NCBI GenBank assembly: GCA_013146195.2
Contig: CM028379.1
Span: 56,307,693-56,371,692, forward strand
Length of the DNA stretch: 64,000 nt
Direction of reading: 5' to 3'
From: Codonopsis lanceolata
Lineage: Eukaryota > Streptophyta > Magnoliopsida > Asterales > Campanulaceae
Below, in pieces: positions 1 through 11,639 of the stretch. Below the pieces are notes generated by a model. It was not told the origin of the DNA, did not search any database, and saw nothing but the letters and a program-made list of their open reading frames with translations. Numbering within the stretch: position 1 is the stretch's first letter; each line of letters opens with the position of its first letter. Position numbers and translations under genes: made by a program.

Positions 1-1078
1 AGCATACTCATTTCTATCTCCCACAAAAGTCTCTCCAAATCGAGTCTGTCTCGGGCTGTCCCTAGTTAATTTCTCCAGGAACATTCTCGTCATGCGAAAT
101 TTGGTTGATCAAATTCATCATGGGGCTTCTCCCGCCAAACTCATTGAATACATAAAGACCCATCGTCTCCAGAAGCAGCTGTCATTTTCATCTCTGCCTA
201 AAGAAATGAAGAAACTACAAAGGCATGACCCTTCGAAAACAAGCGGCTTATCTTCGCATGCGTTGAAAGACTGGCTCCCTATAAGGTAAAAGTTCGCTAG
301 GTTGAAAACCCGAAAGGGCGACCTAGGCAAAAGTTAGAGCACAAATAAAAACACAAAAAAAAAAAAACAAACACAAAAAAAAAAAAAAAAAGTGGCCCAT
401 CTGAGGCATCGATTAGTAGGATTTACTAATCTTCTGATTGAATTCCTTTCTTGAATGATGCATTAGTCAAAAGACTAAAAAATGACCCAGCATCCCATTC
501 ACCTCCATCACCATCAACTCCTATATTCATAACTCTTCAAAGCCAACCAGAAGCCACATCCTAATCTCTCTTATCACATCTGCATCCCTTTACCCATCTT
601 GTCTTAACATGTTTAAGAAACAGATGATTCACATGCACACACAAAAAACAAAAAAAATGAGAGAAGGAAGAAAGAAAAGAAAAATCTTTTTTCGTGTCCA
701 ACAGATTTCGATCCGTTGGATGCAGTTTTCGAAAAATTTGAAGAAATTTCCCTTTGTCGTATTTGACGACAGTTTATCGGTCGAATACAGTTTTCGAAAA
801 TTTGAAAGTTTTCTTATTGTGTTTGGAAACAAGGTACGAGGCCAGCCAAACATGATTTTGAAAATGCCTCTTAACGTATTTCAACGACGGGTCTTTATCG
901 GTTGAAATATGGTTTTCGAAATACACAAAAATCTTCATACCGTATTTGACAACGGTTTCGGACCGAAGAATACGCTTTCGAAAAACATAAAAATATTTTC
1001 TTTCGTTTGTGTTCTCAAATGGGTTTTGAGCCCAAATCGGCTGAACCAGCAGCAACAGTCAAAAGCATGAAAGGTAAG
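1..1078 (+). mobile_element. 3' internal end of an upstream Tat/Ogre-type Ty3/gypsy element (partial)
   Basis: No long reading frame survives here. The stretch contains a GAAAACCCGAAAGGGC/CCTAGGCAAAAG block at 299-339, and related blocks recur three times at 7297-7525. It also contains a purine-rich block at 645-970 that recurs at 8880-9193. Both blocks lie between pol remains and the expected 3' LTR in the second element, so I read 1-1078 as the equivalent 3' internal region of a neighbouring element whose LTR starts at 1079. The ORF at 92-289 (65 codons) has no recognisable domain. The lineage is inferred from the LTR, the PBS and the gag downstream. Confidence 0.5.
645..970 (+). repeat. 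Pre-LTR repeat block, copy 1 (pair with 8880-9193)
   Basis: Long matching runs are shared with 8880-9193, including TTTTCGAAAATTTGAAAG, GGAAACAAGGTACGAGGC and ACACAAAAATCTTCATACC. The copies differ by short indels. Within the block, cgTTTTCGAAAA-type palindromes recur about every 80 bases, so it may itself be built from degenerate short units. Confidence 0.75.
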
Positions 1079-1179
1079 TGTAGACACCCCAAATTCGTAC
1101 CCCTATTTTATATTGTCAATTAAATATTACAAAGTGTACTAATAATTTTCTCTTACATGTTTCAGGAATAAAGATACGA

Positions 1180-1400
1180 AAAGACAAATAAAACAAAAAA
1201 GAAAGAAAATCAAAAAGAAAAGAAACAAAAAAAAAGAGAAAGAAAATCGAAAAGATAAAACAAAAAAAAGAAAAAGAAAAGAAAAACAAAAAAGCAAAAG
1301 AAACGAAAAGAATAAAGAAAAAAAAACAAAAAGAAAACAAAACCAAAAGAAAACAAAACCAAAACCAAAAGAAAAAGAAAAAAAAAAGAAAAGAAAGAAA
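1180..1400 (+). repeat. A/G-rich low-complexity tract in LTR
   Basis: About 220 bases of irregular AAAAGAAA-type purine sequence. Reading frames over it (rich in F/S on the minus strand) are composition artefacts. Confidence 0.8.
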
Positions 1401-1473
1401 AAATCAACCGCCCCCCCTTATTTCTCCCTCCAGCCGGTCACCCACCATTCCTTTCCCACTAAGATTAATCCCC

Positions 1474-1482
1474 TATATAAAT
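1474..1482 (+). promoter_or_regulatory. Putative LTR TATA box
   Basis: TATATAAATA lies within C/T-rich sequence about 395 bases into the LTR, and is followed by pyrimidine-rich sequence as in many plant LTR promoters. This rests on motif and position only. Confidence 0.45.
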
Positions 1483-1599
1483 ACTCCCTCATTTTCCTCC
1501 TACTGACGGACTCCCTCATTTTCTCTCACAAACCCAATCCCACAATCTCACTCTCACAATTCCCTCACTCCCAAAAAAAAAACTCTCTCACATATATAT

Positions 1600-1695
1600 A
1601 CTCCCACTCCCAGCGACCCCCACTCCAGCCGTCCCACTCCCAGCGACCCCCACTCCAGACGTCCCACTCCCAGCGATCCCCTCTCCCAGCCGTCC
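1600..1695 (+). repeat. 30-bp minisatellite inside LTR, about 3 copies
   Basis: The core CCCACTCCCAGCG recurs at about 1603, 1633 and 1663, a 30-base period. Intervening sequence is ACCCCCACTCCAG-like. It is followed by CA-rich sequence to about 1830. Confidence 0.85.
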
Positions 1696-2439
1696 CTCTC
1701 CCTTACTCCCTCACTCGCACACACTCACATATACTCCCTCTCTCTCACGGCATACACCCGCACACACACATACCACCCGCACGCACACACACACAAATAC
1801 ATAAACACTCACACACACAAAACACACATATAAATATACACTGCATACGCCCGATTGCATAACTAAATCAATAAATACAAGCAGTTACGCTGCCCAAATT
1901 CACACAACACACAACACACAACACAACAACAACAACAACAAAAAGACTCCTCTCTCGAGACGAAAGCACCGCCGCTTAAAAAAACCTTTAAGGGCGTTTT
2001 TATTTATTTATTTACTTTACAGTTCATTTATTTTTAAAAGTTGTATTTTTAAATCCGGCGCAATGTAGCCAATATAAGCCGTTGTGCTGCCCGGATTAGA
2101 TTAGGAAAAATTATGTAAAAGAGCCATTATAATGGCCAAATATTCTTAAATGTGTTTGTAATTATTGGAAGGAGGCGGTGGTCAGTAAATAATGTAGCCA
2201 CGTAATGTATCTGCTTAATTTTCCCTTGTCAAAATAAGACCTTATTTATTTGCTAGATTAATATAACAATGAGCATACTTGACACCAAAACGCTTTGAGA
2301 TCGAAGGGCGAGTTGGGTGCCTAGCACCTTCCCAACTCGTAACTTAGCCCCGAACCCGTTTTCTAAAATCTCGGTTTTTTTTTCCCTTTTCCTTTATTTT
2401 TGCCTTAAAATAAAGGTGGCGACTCTAAAACTTTCGGAT

Positions 2440-2790
2440 CCAAGTGGGCCTCGCAACATTCCTCTTTGACTTTCTCGTTCTCCCTAAAAAGGAGATACGA
2501 GAATGGAGGGGTGATGTATTCCCATATCCCGGTATCCCCTAAACAAGGGATAACTTGATGCGGAAACCCATAGCTCCCATAGCGATCCGATTGGGCCATA
2601 AGGCTATTTTAATAAATCCATAAGTGGGGCGTCGCAATATCTTTTCTTGCACTTCTCATTTTCTCTCCGAAAGATAAAAGGAGAATGAGAATGGAAAGGT
2701 AATGCATTCCCATATCCTGTTATCCACGAAATAAGGGATAACCTGACATGAGGAAACCTTTAGTTCCCATTTTGGATACAAAATCCACTC
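2440..2790 (+). repeat. Two degenerate tandem units in the LTR 3' part
   Basis: Unit 1 (about 2440-2600) and unit 2 (about 2620-2780) share the order GGAGAATGAGAATGG-like, then attcccatatcc, then a-aagggataac, then gaaacc-tag-tccca. Spacing is about 195 bases. The units may include an old duplication of the LTR end, because TGGCGACT occurs both before unit 1 (2416) and after unit 2 (2968). Confidence 0.6.
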
Positions 2791-2967
2791 AGGGCAACCG
2801 AGGCACATTCCAACGTGCTAATATAGACAAAGACTCCTCTCGCACTTTGATTTCGTCTTCCCCTAAACAAGGGAGGGTGGAGCGAGCAGGTGGTGTCCCG
2901 CGATCGCACGCACGCCGCACCCCTATCCAAGGCGCACGCTGGGCAGCACACCCCTGAACCTCACAGG

Positions 2968-2985
2968 TGGCGACTTCTGGGAGTT
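2968..2985 (+). promoter_or_regulatory. Primer-binding site, tRNA-Arg type
   Basis: TGGCGACTTCTGGGAG begins 2 bases after the proposed LTR end. It resembles the complement of the 3' end of plant tRNA-Arg(ACG) (TGGCGACTCCGCTGGGGA), the usual primer of Tat/Ogre elements, with one short deletion. Confidence 0.5.
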
Positions 2986-4278
2986 GTTTTATTTTAAATA
3001 AAATGGAGGGCTAGACTCATAAAATAAAACTTTTTTGTTTTTCTTTGTTTCAAAGATGCTCGTTATATTTAATTTACGCATTTCAATAAAGTGTTCCCAT
3101 TACGGCCGTGGCTATATTTGTGGATATGATCCTCCATCCGGCAGCCTCTTCCAATACGGATATGTTTAAGAGTATAAAAAAAATTAAAGCAAAAATATAT
3201 AAAATAAAATTCGAAAATCAAAAAAAAAATATATATATATTACAATAAAATTCGAGCAAAGACAACAAAAGAGCCGGGGCTTTACTTCCGGCTCTATATT
3301 ATTATTTATTTCATTTTCTTTTTTCATTTTATTACGTACATTTGTACATATTTACATTCATTCGTCATTTTACTTTGGGGACATAGGACCAAAATTTGTA
3401 ATTAATAGGGATAGATAGTTTCCCCACTTTTCTTTCTATTTCTTAATGTGATGTGCTTGCTTGCTTGCGCTCAAACTAAAAAAGCCGAGAAAATCCACAC
3501 AAACAGCAAGACAGGTCATAACTGTTTTATTTTTCTGTTTATATATCTGTAAATAAATAAAGATTTTACTGCTTTCTAGATACCACACACACGCATGCAT
3601 ATAGCTATATTCGAATTACCCTACACCACGTGGCCACCTACCCCTCGCATGAGCCAACGTTAGAATGCATATAGATTCTCAGGACACTTCATTGACCGAC
3701 CGGTTTTTGCATCTCTGAATCGTGAATCAGCCCCTGTCAAAAAAAAAAAAAAGATATATATAAAAAAAAGAGTCAAAAAAAAAAATGCGCAACAAAAAAA
3801 AAATAACAAAAACAAATAATAAACAGGGGCTGATTTATTATTCTCTGATGCTCGACCTAGACCATTTCGAATGGTGGATCCTGGAAAGAGTATATGCCCT
3901 TCGCCTGGACCAAATTCTGGGAGTCGAAAGGCAGGTGGAATACGTTGGTCCTATACTCTGGAGAAAGAATCCACTGTTCCAGGAAAGTCCTGAGACTGTC
4001 AAAATAAAGCAGGTGCTTATCCGGTCAACTGTAGGGAACAAACAATTAAAATAAAATACACTAATAAAGGCACGCTGTACTCCAAACCAAAAAAGCCTTC
4101 AGCCAGCCTCCTGATACCTCCATAACTCATTTTCCTCAGAAATCTGGCCCGAACTTGGAAAGGCAGAGATAGTACTGGCCGATTGATACGGGAAAGTAGT
4201 GCAGAAATCAGAACAGAAGGTATCAGTATCAGATCAGACAAGGACATAATCAGTTCAGAAAAAACAGATCCAAGCAGT
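2986..4278 (+). mobile_element. Untranslated leader of the Tat/Ogre-type element
   Basis: Mostly non-coding. It holds a 7-bp hairpin (GAGCCGG 3271-3277 with CCGGCTC 3288-3294) and a 13-bp inverted repeat (AATCAGCCCCTGT 3725-3737 with ACAGGGGCTGATT 3823-3835) enclosing A-rich sequence. A 89-codon ORF at 3785-4054 starts inside the A-rich tract and matches nothing I recognise. I do not call it a gene. Confidence 0.4.
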
Positions 4279-6110
4279 ATGGCAACAGATGAGCAGTCCG
4301 ACATGGGTACAGATTCAGGGGCTCCAGGGTATGCTCCGACTCCGGTAATGCAGCAGTGGCTAGACCAGAATTTGGCTGCACGAGATGAACGCTTGCTAAG
4401 CCAAATAGCAAGTCTTATACAAGGTCAAAAACCCAGTGGTGAGGTGAACTCTTCCCCTACTGTCCCCCAGGAAACATCAACATCCCATGTGCCTCCAAAC
4501 CCAACTCCTCAGCCAAACACTAACCCACCAAATGTCACCACTCCCCCAAATCCCAATCATCCACCAAATCCCTACTACCCAAACATCAGCCCTTACCCGT
4601 CATATCCTTCATATCCTGCTCCAAACACCAAAATTCCCCAAAGCCCAAATGACCTCCCTGTTCCCATAACCAACCCACTCTAGAACAACCCAAATATGGA
4701 CCCACAAAATTATAACCCGCCAGGCCAAGTTACCACTTATTTACCTTATAATGATCCTGGCCGCCCAACCGAAACAACCCAAAACCCACCTGCCCAAAAT
4801 CTACCAACCCAAAACCCTTATCCTACCCAGAATCCACCAGCCCAAAATCCATATCCTACCCAGAATCCACCAACCCAATATCCACATCCAGTCCAAAACC
4901 CTTACCAGACACCGCAACCAGAAATTAACCCAGCCTTCCCTAATCCAGCCACTATATACCAAAAGCCAACTCCCCCAGCCACCCAAGTAGAGGCAGAATT
5001 GGAAAATATAAAGGCTATGATGCTCAAACTTCTCAACAAAGGGGAATTTTCTACACGGGCACTGACATTACAACCTGCGGCAGTGTTGCCTTTCAAATTC
5101 AAAATGCCCGACATAGAAAAATTTGATGGGACTGGATGCCCTATATCCCACTTAAAATCTTATTCCACCGCATGCAGCCAAGGGAGCTAGCTTTGAGGCT
5201 ATGGCTTCCAATTTTCACCTCACCCTAATAGGGCCGCCAAACAATGGCTAATGTTGTCCGATAGCAAAGACCATGAATACGTGGGACCAAATAGTCAAGC
5301 TGCCTCGAAAGGTATAAAGACAACACCACCCGTAAAATAGAAGGGACCTTGAGTCGCAAGCACCGTAGGGAAAAAGAAACCCGCGCCGAAGTTCGCAATG
5401 TGGAAAAGAAAGTTGGCCCGCACTGATGCACTGATCCACCGAGTCATGCCGAATGTTTATCAAAAACCTCCACCAATTTACCTCGAACACATGCGGTACC
5501 TTCCCTACACCAATTTTAAAGAAATAGTAGAGATAGGCTCTCAGATCGATGATGATATACCTGGATCGGCCAATTACAAGCCAATACGCATCCTACCTCT
5601 TTCCGTTACTCTAAAGGGAAGACAAGCAGCCCACACCCGCACCAATTGTTAATGCGGTAGAAAATTCATCCGCCCTTTTTCTACCCAAAATTATAGCAAG
5701 TTGTTCCATGGTCTTATGGAGCGATAGGTCTGTCCAACACAATGAGGAAATAAGGGTCCGAGCGTAAATTTCGTAAATCGAACCGCCATTATGATGAACC
5801 GCAAGCTTCTCAATCGCTGATCCCGGGGCTAATGGCTCGTGGAGTGTTGAAGCCTTGGAAAACTATAAGCCACCAAACCCCTACCCGACACATGGAATCA
5901 TGCCCAAGATTGTGAATACCATCGCCGCAGCTGGTCACCTCACCGACAGATGCTACACGCTCGCCAAAAATGCTATCCAGATTTGATAGATGATAAGGTG
6001 ATTGAAAACCTCCTCCCGCACCAAATATAGTCAATAACCCTCTACCTCAAATCAACATGATTGAGGTTGATGACGCCTTCCCGGGCATGATAGGCGAGGT
6101 GCCGATTACA
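4279..6110 (+). pseudogene. Broken gag of a Tat/Ogre-type Ty3/gypsy element
   Basis: Encodes the retrotransposon capsid protein. The frame opens at ATG 4279. The first part carries a TPVMQQWLDQNLAARDE segment followed by a long Pro/Asn/Gln-rich stretch with 11-residue repeats around NPYPTQNPP (4790-4900). It ends with the conserved gag motif FKMPDIEKFDGTGCP, close to 5100-5150. One in-frame TAG at 4681-4683 interrupts an otherwise continuous frame, and the frame is lost at about 5160. Traces of the gag core can be followed in shifting frames to about 6110 (for example near 5400-5560 and 5810-6060). The element cannot make an intact Gag. Confidence 0.75.
4790..4905 (+). repeat. 33-bp tandem repeats in gag (PTQNPP units)
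   Basis: A CCTACCCAGAATCCACC-type unit is repeated with a 33-base period and keeps the frame. It gives a Pro/Gln/Asn-rich low-complexity linker. The complementary frame looks like a W/G repeat ORF but is only a shadow. Confidence 0.75.
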
Positions 6111-6439
6111 AGAAACTCCCCGCTCGAAGTTTGAGTCCATTTCTAATAAGCCTCAGTAACTAGTATACCGCGACACCCACTTTTGACACCCGCAGATCCG
6201 TGGACTACTGGATATATTACCCCTATTCCTTTCCTTTCTAGCCTTACGGATTTGGTCATCTACCAATCCGATCCCTAAAATTGAGTACCCCTATTCCTTT
6301 CTCTAGCCTTACGATTTGGTCATCTACCAATCCGCCTCCCTAAAATTGAGGATCTCAAACCCCGTCCTCAATAATGTAATTAACCCCAGACGGTGCTTTT
6401 AATAATAATCTAAATGTCTTTGCTTATTTCTTAGTTGCA

Positions 6440-7330
6440 CCTACATTGAAAAGACGATTAAATAATTATAATGATGAGTCATTTAATAGGACCCAAAAGA
6501 TAAAAAAAAAATCTTGAGCTTGTAAAGTCAAGAGAGCCGTAGACATCATCAACAACAATCAAGACCGATCCACTCATCAATCTGGGACTGACAAGGAAAT
6601 CAAAAGAAGTCAAATCGGCAACTACCCGCAAGGCTCCAAAAAGAACACCACCCATGGATCCTTTCAAAAGTTCGTGGACATGCTTACCCGGTTCTATGAA
6701 GATGTGTCGTGGGTAGACCAATTATAGTCAAACACCGACCATATGTCCTGATGCTCACCAATCGACAAAAGCTCCACCGCATCAAGTCGAATGGTCACTA
6801 CAAGTTGAAAAAAAGAAAGCATAAAACAGCCCACACGCCAACTTCATTCTAAAATAAAATAATAATAATAATAATAATACAAGCAAAAAATAGAAGAAGA
6901 GTAGTAAAAAAATACAAAAAAAGTAAAAAAAAAGAAAAGAAAAAATACCCGATCCGGCCGTCCAATATAGTGATCATTCCCGAGCCCACCAGCCTTTAAC
7001 AACAAAGATGTCGGCTATAGTCAAATCAAAAGCAGGAGACCAAGAAAAGACCTCACCCTCGGGGACTTAATCGCTATCATGTCATGCCGTCTCAAGAAAA
7101 AAAATGTTGGGGCTACTTATCAAAGGTCGCTACCCTCTCTTCCACGATGTGCCGATATTGCCAAAGAGATCCTATCGAGATGTCGTGATTCCCCACAAGC
7201 CAAGAAAGAAGACCTTGTTCAAATTCCCATTTCAACGAGTTCAAAAGGTACCTGCTCGATCCATTTTATCCAACAAGTGCTTCCTCTCAAATACCTTAGG
7301 TTGAAAAACCCAAAGGGCGGTTTAGGCAAA
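6440..7330 (+). pseudogene. Decayed pol relic (protease/RT junction) of the Tat/Ogre-type element
   Basis: A translated stretch near 6480-6800 keeps the spacing of the segment just before Tat reverse transcriptase. It shows an INNNQ-like start, an IGNY patch near 6620, a F-K-FVDMLTRFYEDVSWV-like patch near 6670-6715 and an LPIDK-like patch near 6760. Several frames and stops intervene. No RT catalytic motif was found, so most of pol appears deleted. The remainder to 7330 ends in a KNPKGGLGK-type peptide that coincides with the repeated motif block. Assignment rests on weak pattern similarity. Confidence 0.4.
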
Positions 7331-7525
7331 AGTTAGGGCATTCAAAAAAAAAAAAAAAAAAATGATGAAAATGAAAAGAAGAATAAGGGCTCGCTGAAAT
7401 GAAAACCCGAAAGGGCGGCCTAGGCAAAAATTAGAGCACACAAAAAAAAACACATTTATTCATAATAAAAATAAGGGCTCGCTAGGTTGAAAACCCGAAA
7501 GCTGCCTAGGCAAAAGTTAGAGTCA
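7297..7525 (+). repeat. Three copies of a GAAAACCCGAAAGGGC / CCTAGGCAAAAGTTAG block
   Basis: Copies lie at about 7297-7338, 7388-7436 and 7471-7524. The third lacks part of the GGGC core. A fourth copy is at 299-339. This block sits between pol remains and the pre-LTR region in both element ends seen here, so it is a useful marker of the 3' end of this family. Confidence 0.75.
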
Positions 7526-8842
7526 AATAAAATAATATATATGAGATATGGCAGGGAAGACACCCTTTTGAAACCTCGACATCTTACCTCCCAAAGATGC
7601 AAGTGGGGCTCGACCGACGTAAGAAGAAGAAACCACGCATGAAAGCTCACAATAATACACTAAAATATAATATTACGGTCCTAAGGTGCAACTTAGAATA
7701 ATTGCAAAAGAAATTTAGATTATGCATTAATGGCATGTACATATCTATTATTGCCTCTACCCCCTTGTTTCCCCAAAACTATCCTTCATTTGCGCCTTAA
7801 ACCCGTGAGTACCCATCATCAATGTTCTGCAAGGGCGCCCACCCTGGCCGGCCCCATATACTTTTCTACGAAGGTACGTAAAAGCCTGGGCCTCATCAGA
7901 TGAGAAACACCAAGTATCCTCGCCTCTATTCATCATCATCTGCTTGCCATTGTCCCTAAACAACTGATGACTTGATTCCGATCATCCACCGCCGCCTGTC
8001 TCGATTATGAAGAAAATGCAGGAGTTGTAGAATAGGCTTATGCCAAATATAGCCCTCGCAACAATTATATGGCCAAGGAGGTATCTCCGCTTTTCCTTTC
8101 CCCCGCATCTCATAAAAAAAAAAAAAGGAAGTCCTCGAACCCGGGTATTTTCCTTAAAAATCCATTTTGGAAATACATCGTTCAGATAGCTTTATTTGGC
8201 GTGCGCCTTTGAGTCAGTATGTGTTTATAAATTTTGCATCATATAAAATTAGATCCATTGTAAATATTTACTGTTTTCAAAAAAACAAAAACAAAAAACA
8301 AAAACAAACAAAAAAAAAACAAAAAAAATGTATCATTCTTTACGAATAACACACTTGCCATTTTTTTAAATATATATATATATATACATGAACAAAATTT
8401 ACATGTAATTAAACATTTGATTTTATTAAAAAAAATGTGTATATATTGTACATATATACCATATTCTTACATTCCTCCAATAACAAAAAACAAAAAACAA
8501 CAAAACAAAAAACAAACAAAAGAAAAAAAAGAGAGAAAAGAAAAAAGAGTGAGCAAGAATAAAACTCAAAGAATGAACTACGCTTGGTCTCGATCCTCTT
8601 ATTGGGGAATACGTGAGGCGTAGCTCTATCTTTATAGGTCCGACCGTCACAAAAAAAAAGAAAAAAAGAGAAAAGAATAAATTCCCAAAGAAGAGTGACA
8701 AAATGCCAAGATCGTCAACTGCCGCACCAATCTCTGTAAGTCGCACAAGATCTACCCCCGACTTAGAATAATTTCCATTTTAGGAAAATTTAAAAAAAAA
8801 AAAAAAGAGAAGTTTGCTTTTGCCTCGGTCAATCTTTTTTTA
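7526..8842 (+). other. Non-coding 3' internal region, A-rich; no gene seen
   Basis: Contains poly-A and CAAAAA tracts (8278-8330, 8485-8550, 8790-8810) and a short (TA)n near 8371-8386. No conserved ORF was found. Probably the 3' untranslated region of the Tat/Ogre-type element. Confidence 0.5.
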
Positions 8843-8879
8843 TTGAGTTTTGATTTCAAAAAAAAAAAACAAAAAAAAA

Positions 8880-9193
8880 AAAAAGAGGGAAAGGAAGAAG
8901 AAAAAGAAGAATCTTTGTCGTGTCCAACGTATTTCTCTCTGCCGCTTGATGCAGCCGAAAATCATGAAGAAAATTCCCTTTGTCGATTCTACCGACGCTT
9001 ATCTGGCCGGTACGTTTTCGAAAATTTGAAAGTTTTCTTATTATGTTTGGAAACAAGGTACGAGGCCGCCTGCACATGATTTTGAAAATGCCTCTTAACG
9101 ATTTCAACGACTGTCTTTATCCGCTGAAATATGGTTTTCGAATACACAAAAATCTTCATACCGTATTTGACAAATCCGGCTTTTCTGGACCTG
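8880..9193 (+). repeat. Pre-LTR repeat block, copy 2, cut by the assembly gap
   Basis: Second copy of the block at 645-970, ending at the N run. In copy 1 the LTR starts about 110 bases after the equivalent point, so a 3' LTR is expected inside or beyond the gap. Confidence 0.75.
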
Positions 9194-9293
9194 NNNNNNN
9201 NNNNNNNNNNNNNNNNNNNNNNNNNNNNNNNNNNNNNNNNNNNNNNNNNNNNNNNNNNNNNNNNNNNNNNNNNNNNNNNNNNNNNNNNNNNNN
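9194..9293. other. Assembly gap (100 N)
   Basis: Exactly 100 N, the conventional length for a gap of unknown size. Left of it is Tat/Ogre-type sequence in + orientation. Right of it is Athila pol in minus orientation. Any ORF spanning it is meaningless. Confidence 0.98.
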
Positions 9294-10400
9294 AAAATCG
9301 TGCATCACACATGATTTCGAACGGAAGTGACCAATTAGGGCGGGATAAAATTGGGGCAGTAGTCAACTTTTCTTTTAATAGATTAAAAGCTTCCAAACAT
9401 TCTTTATCAAAATTAAACTCTGTATCTTTTGCTAACAAATTACATAGAGGTTCTGATTTTGAAAAATCTTTATAAATCTTCGATAAAAAGCATGCCTGAA
9501 AACTTCGAACTCTTTTTAAAGTGGGAGGGGGTAGTTGCGAAAAAACAACTTCAATTTTAGCTTTGTCAACTTCAATTCCTTTATTTGAAACAACATGCCC
9601 TAAGACAATTCCATGTTTTACCATGAAGTGACTTTTCTCCCAACTTAAAGTTAAATTAGTTTCGCAGCATCTTTTTAGGACGGATGTAAGGTTTTCTAAA
9701 CAGTGATCAAAAGAATTTCCGAAAACTGAAAAATCATCCATGAAAACTTCTACGCATCTTTCAACTAAGTCTGAAAATATAGAAATCATGCATCTTTGAA
9801 AAGTAGCTGGTGCATTACACAACCCAAAAGGCATTCTCCTAAAGGCAAAAGTACCAAAGGGACATGTAAATGTTGTTTTCTCTTGGTCTTGAGTGCAGAG
9901 GGGATCGATTATACCCAGAAAAACCATCAAGAAAACAATAATATTCATGACCTGCTAATCTTTCAAGAATTTGGTCAATAAATGGCAAAGGAAAGTGGTC
10001 TTTCCTTGTTGCCGCATTTAATTTACGCAAATCGATACACATTCTATAACCAGTTATAGTCCTTGTAGGGACTAATTCATCTTTATCATTTTTAACAACT
10101 GTAATTCCGACTTTTTAGGAACTACTTGGGCAGGACTAACCCATTTACTATCTGATATAGGGTAAATTATACCCGCATCTAAAAGCTTAAGAACTTCTTT
10201 CCTAACAGCTTCTTCCATGTGTGGGTTAAGTCTTCTTTGTCTTTCTCTAGAAGGTTTACTACCTTCCTCTAAATGAATTTTATGCATACACATAGAGGGA
10301 CTAATTCCTTTTAAGTCAGCTAAGGACCATCCTAAAGCTTCTCTATGTGTCCATAAAACTTTTAACAAACTTTCTTCTTGTTTTTCCATTAAGTAAATTG
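9294..10400 (-). pseudogene. Athila-1 reverse transcriptase and start of RNase H
   Basis: Minus-strand peptides in order are: a SLLKVLWTHREALGWSLAD segment and QRRLNPHMEEAVRKE (10389-10072), MCIDLRKLNAATRKDHFPLP and CFLDGFSGYN (10042-9900), FRRMPFGLCNAPATFQRC, EVFMDDFSVFG (catalytic MDD) and GIEVDKAKI (9948-9500). The end is PFEIMCDA, the start of RNase H, at 9300. The acidic residues of RT motifs A and C are kept. A frameshift near 9905-9925 separates the two catalytic blocks, another lies near 10070-10110, and part of the conserved stretch before KDFSK is deleted near 9490-9510. Confidence 0.85.
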
Positions 10401-10939
10401 CTATAATAACGGTAAAGTGTTACCTTCCCCTAAAAATGCATATTTTAAGTGGGATGGTAATGGCTTTAATTCTTCGACTTTGGGAGAATTAATGGAAGGC
10501 ATAAATTCAGAATTTTCTACTTTAATTGTTTCTTTTATTTTAGCCTCATTATTCTCTTCTTGCTTTTCTTCCTTAATATCTTCAATCTCAATTTCTTCAA
10601 AGAGAGATTTTAGAATCTCTACTTCATCATTCTTTGATTTCATAACTTTCTTCTACTACTTTCTTTGACTCATCAGAATTATTTTCTGATTCTCTTTTTA
10701 TTTCTTTTTCATCTTTCTTTTTACTAGCTTCTAGCTTTTCTTTTTCTAATCTTTCTTCTTCCTCTATTTCTCTTTCAATTTCCTCAATGTCAATTTTTAT
10801 GGGAGGAATAGGGCTATCATCATAGACAATAAATCTATCTCTCTCATAATCTTGCTCTTCTTCAAAAGTTTCGGTTGATAATTTCTCAATCTCATCTATT
10901 GAAAACAAGCACTCATGTCACTAGGTCTATTCATAGCAT

Positions 10940-11340
10940 CAAACACGAAATTTCAACTGTTTCACCTAGGGCCGACATTGTGAGTTTACCATTTTTCACA
11001 TTAATCATTGTATTAGCGGTTGCCATAAATGGTGCGCCTAACAATATTGGGACTTCATTATTAGTGCATATCTTCCTTTCCATCTCTAGAACCACAAAGT
11101 CTCTTGGTATGATTAATTTATCAACTTTGAACTAGGATATCTTCCACTATACCCAAAGGATATTTAAGCCGAGCGATCGGCTAATTGTAATTGCATATTA
11201 GTGGGTTTTAGTTCTCCTAAACCTAATTGTTTATAGGCAGAAAGGCATCAAGTTAATACTCGCTCCTAAATCTAGCATTGCTTTCATCTTTTTAGAGTCT
11301 CCCAAGGAAACTTGGATATTAAAGCTACCTGGGTCTTTCA
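10940..11340 (-). pseudogene. Athila-1 aspartic protease region
   Basis: Reading the minus strand, the KMKAML-DLGAS active-site region is visible near 11290-11260, followed by an ICTNNEVPILL segment near 11060. The coding frame breaks at several points (for example near 11230 and 11130). Just downstream, 10908-10401 is a very acidic Glu/Lys-rich linker leading to the RT domain. Confidence 0.65.
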
Positions 11341-11639
11341 ACTTAGGTGGTAATTCGGGTTGTAAAAGCAGGCGGCGTTTTCGAAAACAACAATCTTTTC
11401 ATTGTTTTCAAACTTGTGTTTCTTAGAGTGAAGATCTTTGAAAAACTTTGCATAATTTGGAATATTTTTAATAACATTAAGCAAAGGTAAATTAACATTT
11501 ACTTTGGATAACATATTATAAATTTCCGTGAATTGTTTGTCCATTCGGTTTTTCATAAGTCTTCTTGGAAAGCGGAATTGGAGGAACATAGGTGGTGGAG
11601 CCACATAAGGTTCCTCTTCTTCTTGATCTAATTCTTTAT

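Larger units (their letters stand above)
1079..2965 (+). repeat. Long terminal repeat of a Tat/Ogre-type element
   Basis: The LTR starts TGTAGACACCCC and ends CCTCACA directly before a TGGCGACT primer-binding site. It contains a TATA box near 1474, C-rich minisatellite repeats, a CA-rich tract and, near 2280-2360, a conserved block (gggtgcctagcaccttccc...ccccgaaccc) typical of the R-U5 part of Tat-lineage LTRs. An alternative end is about 2413, before an earlier TGGCGACTCT. I prefer 2965 because the following bases fit the primer site better. No second copy is present, because the 3' partner would fall in the 9194-9293 gap. Confidence 0.55.

Noticed and set aside
1116..1407. Phe/Ser-rich membrane-protein-like ORFs on the minus strand
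   Set aside because: Translation of an A/G-rich low-complexity tract. No conserved pattern.
4801..4986. Trp/Gly repeat protein on the minus strand
   Set aside because: Complement of the Pro/Gln/Asn repeats of gag.
8980..9948. Long ORFs across the 9194-9293 N run in both strands
   Set aside because: The N run is a gap. Only the minus-strand part from 9294 up is real pol. The rest joins unrelated sequence.
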